Source: Macropodus opercularis
Lineage: Eukaryota > Chordata > Actinopteri > Anabantiformes > Osphronemidae
Reading direction: 5' to 3'
Length of the DNA stretch: 64,000 nt
NCBI GenBank assembly: GCA_030770545.1
Contig: CM061102.1
Coordinates: forward strand, 10,095,501-10,159,500
In this document: positions 1 through 12,062 of the stretch, one piece after another
How the letters are laid out: each line of letters starts with the position of its first letter
Numbering within the stretch: position 1 is the stretch's first letter
Made by a program: the position numbers and the translations under genes
Notes under the pieces: generated by a model
Databases searched by the model: none
What the model saw: only the letters and a program-made list of their open reading frames with translations
What the model was told of the DNA's origin: nothing

Positions 1-448
1 CATGACCAGTCTCTACAGTTGTCAGCTGGCTAAAGCAGAGACACCTCCAGAGAAGGATGGAGAACAATGAATATGACAACATCACAAAACATTGTTTTAG
101 TTCAGTGTCTGGTATTACAGGAGCCATTGCAGTTTCTGATCAGTGTTTTCAGTTTTGTTTAATGGATTACTCCTCATTTTGTGTTCATTTGGGTCAGTGC
201 AGCCTCACAAACACAGTGCGTGTCTGTGCACTCGGTCTGTTTTCACAAACGAATCACAGGGGTGACTAGAGCTGCTAATGATGGTCTGGAATTTGTAGTG
301 GAAGGCAGGAAAAAATGCAATTATAGTTGTAGGAGAAGAAAACTGCTATTGATAAAACGGTGTAATGCGAAGCTTTAAGGTTTGAATTGAACTGCGTCCG
401 ATTCTTAACACTTCTTTTTCCTTACTTTGCTCACTGTTCGAACCACAG
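1..448 (+). other. Intron at left window edge
   Basis: This is the tail of the nectin intron that precedes the Ig2 exon. It ends in a usable acceptor, with AG at 447-448. No convincing exon lies here. The signal peptide and first Ig domain of the gene must be to the left of the window. Confidence 0.7.
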
Positions 449-3400
449 TGGAGCCAAAGATCTACGTGTCTGCAGGTTCAACTGCCCTGATTGATGGTGG
501 CAATGAAACTGTGGTGGCCACCTGCACTGCTGAGCGAGCGCGGCCCCCTGCTGAGGTCTCCTGGGAGTCCAATCTTTTTGGCCAGTCAGAAGTACAGCTG
601 TTTGACGAAGTCAATGGTACCACCAGCACACAAGTGCGCTACCTGTGGCAGCCCACGCGTCACGTCCAAGGCCAGACACTCACATGTGTGGTTCGCCACC
701 CAGCTCTGCAGAGTGACTTCAGGATCCCCTACCAGCTCAATGTGCAGTGTGGGTACCTTTGAGGGATTATAGGCTAATATACAGTATTAACAGCTCAAAC
801 CTTATGGGATTCATTTGGTATTTTCACTAGCGACAGATGTCTTAGGAAAATACATTTTTGAAACCGGTTTCTCTTTTTAGAAATGAATGAATGTGGACAA
901 CTAACTGGTATAGCAGGGCCTAAATGTTGAAAGCTTGACAGAAATGTCCATTTCTTTGTTGCCTGACATGACCAGTGGTGACATTTATTTATCTAAAGCA
1001 CTTGAGCCACAATTCACCACAGAGTTGCTCAACTGACAGAGATAAAATTTCTGGTTCTATGAAACTATACTTAGCACGCTGGTGTATGCAGATTTTAGTT
1101 AACCCAGCTGGAGCGCTGTCTTTGTACAGAAAGGGGCTGAGTTTCAGTGTTTATCAGACTCAGCAACTGATATTGTGAGTCATATTTAGAGGATGTTTAT
1201 AGGCCGTTTATAAACCTGTAATGCTGCACTTTTTTAATTTGGTATTTTTATTATCCCTCTGTAGTTGCTCCAGATATCTCTGTAGTGGGCTATGACGGAG
1301 ACTGGTATGTGGGTCGGGAAAATGTTCAAATGACTTGCAAAGCCAATGCAAACCCACCAGCTCATCACTTTAGATGGATCAGGTATGTTTGACAGTTTTA
1401 TTTTTTTTATTTTTTTTTATTGGCTATAACCTAATATAGTAAAAAATGCTACGTGTAGGATTACATTGTTATGTTTGTGTGTTATCTGTGCATCACAGGT
1501 TGGACAGTGAAATGCCAGAAGGAGTGAAAGTAATCAACAGTAGTTTGCTCTTCCTGCGTCCCCTACACCGGAATGACTCTGGAGTTTACAGGTGTGAGGT
1601 TGCCAATGACATCAACTTGCGCAGTCGGGATGTGCGTATTCTCATACAAGGTGAGCGGAGTGTCCACCCCAGTACACAGCTGACTCTTCTTCCCTTAGGA
1701 AGCATGTCATGGGGCGTATCATTGCCCTTCAAGCTGAAATGTGACACTGTCATTCTCACCCATACTGTAAAACAGCCACCAAAGGTACAGTGTGTGAGCC
1801 CTGATAATATTAGATTTAATCTTAATTGCATGCTGGGTAATCTTGATTAACTTTAGGTCTCTAGATGCTCAAACGGGGAGTTCCTCTGCTAAACGGCAGC
1901 AAATATTTAAGGCCTCTTCAGTCCACAGTGCACGGCTTCCGCTTTGTCCTTTTAGCTTGGCAAGTGTTGTGTTTTGTGTGCGTGAGTCTTCTGTTTCCTT
2001 AAAGTGTCTGTCTTGTCTATGGAAGCAGTCTTTCTGAATGAAATTCTGATTATGTTGTGATTTTTCTTTTATATCTCATTCACATCCCTTCAGTGATTTT
2101 CTTTTTTTTTTTTTTTTTTTTGCATGTGTCATGCAGAAAGAGGCAAAAGCTTGCAGTCTGACTGTGAGATGCCCCAGATTCATCAAACATTTAGTAGTTC
2201 TTTTCAACTCCTATTTATTATTAATCGTCCATACTTCATTTTCCTTTGAGACGACCTGTACGGGTATGCACACGCTTACATGTGTTGGACTACCCTCGCG
2301 TGTGTGCTGTCTGCTCACTGCTTCAGCATGCAGCTGGAAAATGCTTATTGTCTACAAACCCTGAGGTTCACATTTCTCATCCCTCCGTGAAATGGATCAC
2401 CCCTTGATACAGTGCATTTTGTTTTGCAGTTGGAGTTGAATAAGTGGTAATGACATTGAGTCCTCCGCGTTAAAATACTCCAAACTAATAAATACACAAT
2501 TCGGTTTATAGATAGGTTCTGGGAAAAGAAGAATTGTGCCTTTAGCCAGACTTCAGCAAAGGACAGAAAAGTGGGCTACGTTTTAGACCTACATTTTGCA
2601 TATGGGTTTAAGTTTAGAAACACCAATAACAAATGTTTAGGGAGGGGATCAAAGCGTGGCTGCACACATTTTGTACTGGCAATAGAAGCACCTGCATGTA
2701 AAATGGGAGCAGATAAAAATATCAAAGGCATGCGTATAAATGAAACCGGTTTTAATGTGTCTGGGTGTATATAGTATAGGGTAAACCTCATATTTATCTG
2801 TCTTGGCTTGTGTTTATTTGAAACGTATGGTAGTTTCATATCGAGTGCATAAACATCTTAATTTTTGTTGCTTTATTTGGCTTTTGTGAGACTTGTTGTA
2901 TGCACTTGTAAAACTATAATTATTTGCATGCATCATCTAGGACACAAACAAGTTTGATTAAAATACTTGACTTTGTGCATAACTGATTATCCAGGTGTAA
3001 AGCAACTGCCTCTGAGCTGGAAGAAATGTGATGAACTTTCCATTAAAGCTTTTTAGTCTAGTGCACAGAATGTTAGACTTCTCCTAAATCCATTCATTCA
3101 AGTAGTTTTTTGCTTTATTTTCAGTGTTTTGATATTTGAATTTAAAATGTGTCAATTGTTTGAATTTAAAATGTGTTTAATAGTAGTTTTTTGTAATAGA
3201 GGAGACAGGACTTCATAAAACCTTTCACCATCACCTTTCATCTAATATGTCCATAATGTGAATTCCTTGTACTAGATTTATTTTTTTACTAATTAATTAA
3301 TTTATTCTTCAGTTAGCCCACAAGCTCTATACAGTTAGTAAAGATAAAGAGTATGCTGCGCACACACACTCCATAGTTTAGAAGGTGTGGAAGTTTAGAT

Positions 3401-4179
3401 GTTTGTCAGCTTATCCCCTCTTAGTGAAGATGTAGTTTGACAATCTCTACTTCTCTGTCCATTTCTCCCTTCCACCCTGCACCCCCTCATTCTCCTTTCC
3501 TTCATTAGATCCTCCCACCCTGCCTTCCACCATTACTGCTCCTGTGCTAATCGGCTCTGCCTCCTCCACCTTTGTGGATGAGAAGGGCCATGTCCTAATC
3601 AGCTCCCCTACTCTTGAAGCCCTACCTGAGAGTAATCTTGGCTCCATAGTGGGTGGGGCTGTGGGTGGCGCCTTGTTCCTGCTACTGCTCCTGGCTCTGG
3701 TCGGTGTGTGTTACCTCAGAAAACAGCAGACCTTCCACGGGAACTACTACACCAAGCAATACCTGGGCACCAACGACCTGCAGAAAGCCCCCACGCAGCA
3801 CGAGCTCCACCCGACTAAAACTGGTGGCAGCGCCAGCCATCGGGACCACGACCGAGAGGAGTGGGGAGACCGTCAGCTCAAACAAGAGCGTGACCGTCGT
3901 CACCATAGCAACTTTAACGGAGAGGAGTACCCCTCTAATGGCTACACTAGGGCGATGAGAGAGAGCAGTCACCACAGCCATCAGCAGAATCACCACCGTG
4001 AACACGCCCAGTATTCTAGCCCACAGCAGGCCAGATATGCCAGATACCCTCGCTCACCTAAACCGCAGGGAAACGGTTCCCCCTACCTGTCAGATGACTG
4101 CTATGATAGTGGACCTGAGGGCGACTATGTGTCTCACACAGATGGCTCGGTCATCTCGCGTAGGGAGTGGTATGTTTGA
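449..4179 (+). CDS. nectin2: Nectin cell-adhesion receptor, 3' part, alpha-type tail (nectin-2/3-like)
   Basis: Nectins are type I membrane proteins of adherens junctions; they pair in trans through their Ig domains and bind afadin through their C-terminus. Four coding exons are visible: 449-748 (Ig2), 1265-1382 and 1499-1650 (together Ig3), and 3509-4179 (stalk, transmembrane segment, cytoplasmic tail, stop). Phases agree at every junction. Ig3 shows the usual YRCEV strand-F cysteine and the MTCKA strand-B cysteine. The membrane segment is Gly/Leu rich (GGAVGGALFLLLLLALVGV), followed by TFHGNYYTKQY and a His/Arg-rich tail ending in DGSVISRREWYV. EWYV fits the afadin-PDZ ligand E/A-x-Y-V. The tail alone resembles nectin-3, but the neighbouring rtn2/ppm1n/ccdc61 synteny and the second tail set downstream favour nectin-2. 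The 5' exons are outside the window. Family is certain; paralogue is about 60% sure. Confidence 0.85.
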
Positions 4180-7100
4180 CAGGCTACCTGGTTCTGAGCT
4201 AGTGCAAATGCAAGAGAAATCAGAGGTTTAATTTATTATATTAGGAAGAAATCATTATTTCTCCTCTGTACACGCACTTAAGCTCAATTATGTAACTTGC
4301 ACATTTTATTTAAGTGTCTTGGTTGAGAATTGCCATTTGTTATGTGGACAGACTGTTGACTGCACTGCCATTTTGACAGTCAACATCTCCATGTTTACAG
4401 AGTGGACGTGTTCCTATTGAGTGTGTTTAGATGAGAGATCATCATACATGTGCTGTCTCTGCCTTACTACATGGACTACCAAGTTATGTAGCATAACGTG
4501 TATTTATCTGGGTGAAAGCTCTGGGGCTTCAGCATCACATGCTTGTCTTTAAGCACGACTTCTTGGCGTATGTTTATATTTGTATGTTGTGGTATCTCTT
4601 AAGACAGCTGGTTTCTAAACATGATATTCATGAATGGTACAGAACCCGTGACTGGAAGTAAAGTCATAGACACAGCAGAGACGTTGCAGACTAAGAAGTT
4701 AAGATTCCTCTGTTGGGCAACTCCCCTTCATCGTGGTTATATCAAATAGGTTTTTTGCAATGTCCTTTAAAACGAATGTCTTGGAAACGCAGAGTAAGAG
4801 CACTTTTAAGCTGTCTTCTGCTCAGCTTTATCCCTCGTGGAAAGGATGGAGCCATAGTAGGTAGAGTCCTCTGCATGGGTGAAGCTCTGTCCACTGACTC
4901 TGTCAGACATCAAGCTTGGATGTGCAGAGTTTACATTCAAGGTGGGATATTACTTTGCGAGTTTTGATTTCAGAGGAGTTGCAGTGTTTTTTTTTTTTTA
5001 AACGTAGCCTCAAACAGATTGTTTCAGTGTTTCTCAAAGGACACGGGTGCTATCGGCAGCCTTACGCATGGCAGCCACCATGCACTGGCCTCAGTCACAA
5101 AGTATTTAGCCACACAAAGAAATCATTTGAGTGCAGCCAGTAAACTCCACTACAAATAACCAGTCATGGACTCATTTTACTGCTCTGAGTAATCTGTAGA
5201 AAGACGAGGCTGCTCAAATCTGAGGTATTATTGTGGATTAGCTGAATGTGCAATAGTACGCTCATTATGCTGACCTATTATTTTTATAAATATAATCATA
5301 AATCTTTATTAAATAAATCGTTATTATTTCACAGTAACAATGATTTAGATCCTTCAGGTCATCTCTGATGCGCCTGCTGCCACTGTCGCCTGTGGTAATC
5401 AAGAGTGTGACTCCTGTTTTTACCCAGAGCTCAGTGAAAAGCCAGCAGAAGAGGCAAATGTTATTTTGTTGCACTGATCATAAAATCTGTCCCTTGTTAT
5501 TCTCTAGAATAATAAGCAAGTCACACTTTATAGCTAGTCTACATAATGTTGCAGGGCATACAGTGCCAACTACTGTGATTGACCCGAGGAGAAACTCTTT
5601 AGGGGTCGGTGCCATTCGACGCACCAGTAGTTCAGGACTCAAACTTGGAGAGTTCAAGTCAAGTTACATGGATAAAATCTATAGTATTATGGCATGTGTT
5701 TACCAGACTGCTTGGAGGAAATTTCTTCCTGTACACTAGTGTTTGTGAATACATGCCAACCTTAGTACGATCACCTTTACAATCTACTGCCAGATGCCAA
5801 ATATAAGTTGAACCTGTGTATATAGAACTATGTGTCTCACAAACGTATTACTGACTAGATAGCAACTGATTATTAGCTTATGAAAATGACGAACATGTCA
5901 GTGTTGTTACTGGGTCATTTAGCCTGAGATAGAAATAAAAATATTCCTTCTGACACTAATAGTACAGTGAGAGTAGTCCAGGAGTATTTATATAGTTCTG
6001 AACATATACTAATAATTCATTGTCAGGGTAAACCGTCTGTGGAGTGAATAGGCTGCAGTTCTCATAGTGAAATTAGATAATGTGCCACTAATTTGCAAGC
6101 TGAGAAAATGACCCTTACACTGCAATACAGGATCACTTTCAGCTTCCTGTTCTAGTGACTAGCTTACGTTTCACTCCATTCGACTCGCGTCGTTTACTGT
6201 GCTCATATGAGATTTCGTCGGTCAGAAACGCACTGTATAAAAACAATGTAATGACCTTTTCTTTGGTGCAACGTTGTTTCCATGAGAAAACCAGGATAAT
6301 GTTTTTGTTACATTTCTTAAATGCACTAACTCTATTCCGTTTGCCTTTGGCAGCGATTAAAACCTTAGTGACCAACAGTGCAGTGTAGTGTCAGATAATT
6401 TACTACGACAACCTCTGTTAATAAATTCGATATTGTAAAAATTGTAAGCGTTGTTGGGTGATGGAGGTGTATTTGGCATTTTGTAAACCATATCTCGTCT
6501 TGTAGTTGAATGAAAAGTCGTGTTTTGAAGTCGTGGTGCAGATGACGTTTGCATGAATGCAGAAAAATGCAGGGGTTTGCAGAAAGCACAGCAAAACAAA
6601 CTCCTCGTCTGCTCGCACTATGCACTAAGGTGGAAATTCAACTGATCGATTTGTTATTTTCGGCTGAGTCTTTAGTTTAGAGCCCTGGGTCTGGATTAAT
6701 TAAGTTTTTTTTTTTTTTGGACTGTGACGTTTTATATAGTGATCACTCCATTACCTGACAATTGTTCTTCACTATAGGTTGAGACGTACAACTAGTGCCT
6801 TAGGTACCTGAAAAGATAATTGCTCTCGTATAATGTCTGGCTATGAGCACCCCTGTGATGTGTTTCGTTTAGGACTCTGCAGTGCCAAATTCACTTTTCT
6901 GCTCATGTCACCATGGCAGTTATTGATGCAGTATACTTGCAAACCTAGAGGCATTAAAACACAAACAAAATGACAAAGCTTGAATGACTTTTGATGTAAA
7001 ATCTGTTTAATTATAACTTCACATGTATTAATCAGGGGTTTTTGTTTTTTGTAGAATCGATTAACCTTGGTCTCACATTGTCAATGAAATGCACCTTGTG

Positions 7101-10100
7101 GTCAATTTTGGTTTTGTATATACAAAAAAAGATGCAAGTTTCTGTAAGAAAAAAAAAAAAAGATGCACGTGGCAGCAGTGGAGCATTATTTTATCAGTCT
7201 TTTTGAGATCCTTTAGTTCAATAAAGCACCTTAGCACCTGTGAGTTATTTTCTCTGGAGGTTTTTGAGTTTGCCATCACTCCGGTAGCTCTGTCTCAGCC
7301 TCTTTGTGCTTCTGTAAATGACATCATCTCTGGCTCACAAATGCATAATGCTGCATAAGCCCACCCCCACCCGCCCTCAAATCCAGTTCGCACATGTGGA
7401 ACACGGCACATGATGTAATTCAAAATCGTATCCCCATTTCCTCCTATGTTCACTAGGCTTTAGTATCCAAGGATGCTTTAGGAGGCTACTTTAATGTACT
7501 TGAATATTGCTTTGTTCCTCTCTGGGGGCGTTTATAGACGTGGGAGACCAAGCAGCACTTCTGCTCTGGCTGTTCCTTCTCTAGTTCTAGTTTGCTTTGT
7601 TTCAGGACAGATAGCCTCTCTCTGTCCCTTACAGCGCGTCTCCTTTGTGACTTCACCCCTATGTCTGTCTCCCACTGTCTACCAGCTGGTAAAATTAAAC
7701 GCTGAGTGTTTATGTCTGGCCCGAAGACCCCACTCTCCAGCCTATTGACTGTCCCCATGGCAACAGGCTCATCTAGAGCTACTGCTTGAGGCTGTCTTCC
7801 TACAAGCACTACCTGGACACAAAAAGTGGAGGGATAGGGATGCGGAGCGCAGCATGGAGCTGAGATTTTACCTCTAGTGCCATGAAAGGCAGGACCAGAA
7901 AAGAGACAGTGGCATATAATGTCCCATTACACTCTGCTGTGCTCCAGTGGCAGCGAGGACATATCGCACCAATGTGACCTTGACAATGTTAAGCTTGAAC
8001 CCCAGGTCATCCTGACACATTACCCTTAAAAGCCTTTATTTCAGCTGCCCTCTCAGTCTTCTATAGGTCTTATTATGGTCACATCAGTTGTCACCCTAAC
8101 CTTGAAACAGGACACGCTCAGTCTGAAAATGCATTGTGGGGCTGCTCGGTAGCAGTAATGATGTCAGCTAGCAGAGCTCGAATAGATTTGAGACGCTCAT
8201 GAAGATCAGTGGGTTTTCTTCTTGCCTGTGACACAACAGTTTTCCCAAGGATACTTCTCACAGGGCTGAGTAAACATTTCAGGCGATGACGAGGGATGCG
8301 ACACAGACGCATGTGTAAGGGGGAGACTTTGATATTTACTCCCTGGTAGAGGTTGGATCAACTTGTCACCATCACTGAGCAGAAAATATTAAAATAGATG
8401 TCTGAGAGAACACTGAGCAGTTAAAACAGGGGAGGCTGTTGTCTGTGCAGAAGCGTGGTCCTTGACCTCACTGTTGAGGTTGGCGAACGGGTGTTTGTCT
8501 TGACATCCGTTCCCTCTGTGGTCTTCAGGTCACCTACTATTACTGCTACCTGCAATGCTGTGTTTAATTCATGACGGCTCGTCTGCTGTGCTGGCTTCCG
8601 TAAGTATGAACTCTTCCTGCCGTCGTACTGTGGCTTGTGTGTGTTTGTAAGATAAAGTGCTGAAGTGTAAGAGACAATAAGAAGTGTTGCACTGGAGCCA
8701 GATCCCAGTGTGGGGACAGCTGATCCACCACTAATCCAAACCCCTCCAGAAGGGATGATATTTAAACCAATGAGAGATAAAAGGCAAAACAGTACAGCTA
8801 TAAATATGTCTGCTCATTATTGTCCCAAATATTATTTTTTATTTAAAATTCTTCTAAATGTGAAGAAATGCTGTGCAAGCTAATTTCCACCAGCTGCCTG
8901 TCCAGTGTTACTCCCATCTGATGACACCCAACAGACTTCTGGTCGGGCTCCTTGCAGTCGATTTAAAGCCATTTTTACTCCTCGTCGCATTATAGATGTC
9001 TGGGAAAAAGTCTGTCACCAGGCATTAACGCAGGCAACTTGACGAACTGCATTTTTAAAGGCGTTTTAATCAACTCAAGAGGCTCTTGTCATAGTTCAGC
9101 AGCCATCAAAGGTAATCGAATGGCTATTAACTGTTGGAGAACGGTATGAAGGGGGAAGAGGGGGAGGGGATGTGAAGAAGTGGCTTTCAGGGGCGAGCTG
9201 GGAAGTTCCCGCTTGATCAATCCGCATCGCAATTGAGCTGTTATTTAAGATTCTCATCTCAGCACATTATTGATTTTTTTTTTTCCCATCTCCTCAGCAG
9301 CTAAATCAAGTGAAATGTTGCTTTTTTCCGTCCCACTGTCACCTTTTGTCCTCGCGTTCGTCCAGGGTGCCACAATCACACTGTTACACATTACTGCTGA
9401 TTGACCGACGCCTGCTGCTCTGTGAGTTTAATGCATCTTAATCACAATTAATCCTAATCCCCATCAGTGGACGACATGGGGCATATGGTCTAACGAAGCT
9501 AATTCAACGAACATTACTGCAGCTTTTAGAACTATCTACAAATACAACTATGTCCAGACTAAATAGTTGCAAGTTTCGTGACCTTCAAATAAACTGCAGT
9601 CACTGTAAACCCAATAATCCAATCAAACAATAATTCCAACCATTTTGAATATTCATTGCCCTGCAGTTAAACCTCTTGTAAACAGATCTACTCCCTGTAG
9701 AAGTGGATGGTTCATTAAGATGAGGCTAAAGGCACATTGCAGAGAAAATGAATTCCACGTTTCATGAAGGCATCCTACTGGATAATGTCAAGGTGACTGT
9801 TCTGCTGCATCTACAACCTTTTCTGAGATTCAGCTGCTGGACAATTTAAATAAATGTTGATTAAAACTCATGACTTGAATATTTGAACTCTTGTAGGATT
9901 CCTTTCTATGTGATGCTTTGTACTCTTCACAACCAAATGTATCAGGCACGGATACAGCGTCGCTGTCGAAACTGTACAAATCTTTTTTTCCCTTTTCCTG
10001 TAAATGGACATATGTCAACCACTGCAGATGCAAGCGCCTGCTGTTACACCACTTGCCTCTAGGGGCAACATTTGAAATGGTGTTTCGTGACCTAGTTAAA

Positions 10101-10206
10101 AAAATTACTTTGAATTCATGACTCTGTCAATGCCGCCACACAATCTGAACATTAGCTTCATCTTATCTCTCCCTTCTCATGTCAACTGAAAGTCTCTCTG
10201 TCTCAG
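4180..10206 (+). other. Nectin alpha 3'UTR, then intron leading to the second tail set
   Basis: No other gene was recognised in these 6 kb. AATAAA signals at 5934-5939 and 7220-7225 would give the alpha transcript a 3'UTR of about 1.8 or 3.0 kb. The rest would be intron for the alternative form. ORFs here are short and unlike any family I know. The stretch 9000-9470 has a more even composition than its AT-rich surroundings and could be a conserved non-coding element, but I cannot test that by reading alone. Confidence 0.5.
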
Positions 10207-12062
10207 ACCAGTCTCAGGCGGAGAGGTCAAACTCCATCGCTGTGGCTGGAGCTGTGATGGGTGCAGTCCTCGCTCTCTTCCTAATCACGGTCTTCATCAT
10301 TGTGATCCACTCTGCCCGCAAGGCCCCACAACCAGCCTTCACTGACAAAGTGTAAGTCCCTCAAATAATTGATGCTGCGGAACGCACTCAGCTGGGTAAT
10401 TAATGATCATGATACCTCCCGAGGTTAAGTGGAGCCCGTCTGTGAGTTCAGGGTGTCGGTCCCTGCGCTGGGTGCGTGGGCCTGGAGGAGGGAGGCTGTA
10501 AGACAAGGTGGCAGGGAGTAGTTGTGTTACCATGAAGCTCTAGTCCTGTTTTTATAGTGCGCCAGCGTGCATCACGTTAAGGTAACACAATGAGCCACCA
10601 TGTGACTAATGACAATGCATTAGTTTTCTTTATTTAAAACACAGAGGACCTGATCCAGAGACGATGCTCTCTTCATGGGATTTTGAAAGACGTTGACTGC
10701 ACGCCTCAAACTGCCTGATTACGTAACGGTAGTGAAAATAGCCCACTTATAATTACTGCTGACTCTGAACGCCGGCAGAGAATGGCACCGAAACGAGGGG
10801 AAATGCTCAGCGCTTGCACACAGGGTGGGGGCCCTGCATCACCACATGACACCACAGGATGATGTATGTGTGCGTGTGATGTTTGTCTGTGGCCAGAGCC
10901 ACGACAAACGCAGCATCTTAAGCGTGAGCGAGGATGAAAGACGCAGGCCTCGTCCTTCATCTCCATAGGACGGCAGGTCAATGAGCGCACTTACCCCGTA
11001 CTACTACTCACCCTAAGCATGAAAGAAAAGTGCAGTATCAGGTGCTAAAGTAAAAATCAATATTATTAGATAGATCAGTTGTCAAGGTCAGATTTGAGGT
11101 TTTTTAGTATGTGGAAAAAAACCCTGATTCTAAACCCTGTTGATTTAAATTTAATGTCGCTGGATATCAGGGCTTAAAAAGACCTGAATCATTTAGTGTT
11201 GTATTTCCATAGAGCTACGGTAGTGGCAGATACTTAAGAAATGTGTGAACAAAGGCTTAAATATCCTGAGAGAAAATTTCACAGTGAGTTATCTGACAGA
11301 TTTAAAATTGATACATTTATGAAACTGAGATCTCAAAGCCCAGCAAACAACTTGTTTTCTCAGCCTTCAGAAAGCAGCATTTGACTCAAAACACACACTA
11401 TCACTAAATAACTATGATTCTGCCGTCGTTCATCTTTGGAAAACGTATCTTCAATGCGATTTACTTTTCTTTCTCTGAAGAATTGATCTTCCTCCGACAC
11501 ACAAGCCTCCTCCTCCCTACTCTGAGAGAGCACCGGCTGTTCCTCTGGGTGTCCACGCATCACAAGTGGCCTGGCTCTGTCAGGTAAACCCCCCCCCCAG
11601 CACAGCAAGATGTGTCTGAATCATCCTGGACCAACATTAACAGTTGGTTCGCTAACGATGAGCACTGATTCACAACAGGAAGTATCCACAGCCTCCTGGC
11701 AGACATCATCTGTGTTTAATTTGTTCTCAGCTTGGTTCAGGCTTTTATAATGAAGCTGTCACCAAAAAGAGGCTTGAAGGAAAAATGCTTTGTTTCTTTA
11801 ACACTGTCATTAGAAATTTTATCAACAGTTTTTGTGTCATGAAAAGGCAGCAGTTGGATACGAGTGACTTACTTTTTGTGAATCGTATTGAACTCTTTTA
11901 AATCTGCAGAGTCGCAGGGCAGAGCGCACATACGAGGCGACTGACAGTCAACAGCCGCCCACAACACTGCGTCCCACCCAGCAGCTGTCCCGTCTGGAGT
12001 GGGTTTCTCATCAGAGCGGGACAGAGCGGGTTTATATCAACCACCGTGAACACTATGTGTGA
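10207..12062 (+). CDS. nectin2: Alternative 3' exons of the nectin gene, delta-type tail
   Basis: Three exons, 10207-10351, 11481-11583 and 11910-12062, encode a second transmembrane segment and tail. The first begins in the same phase as the alpha exon at 3509: the G left by the Ig3 exon plus AC gives Asp, just as G plus AT does for alpha. It encodes a hydrophobic run (VAGAVMGAVLALFLITVFII) and a short basic stop-transfer (HSARK). The second exon carries DLPPTHKPPPPYSER with a PPxY WW-ligand. The third ends in VYINHREHYV and TGA (12060-12062). EHYV again fits E/A-x-Y-V. Human nectin-2 is known to have alpha and delta forms that diverge after Ig3, and the human delta tail also has a PPSYKPP-like stretch here. 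Donors are GTAAGT (10352) and GTAAAC (11584). The splice choice is inferred, not observed. Confidence 0.8.
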
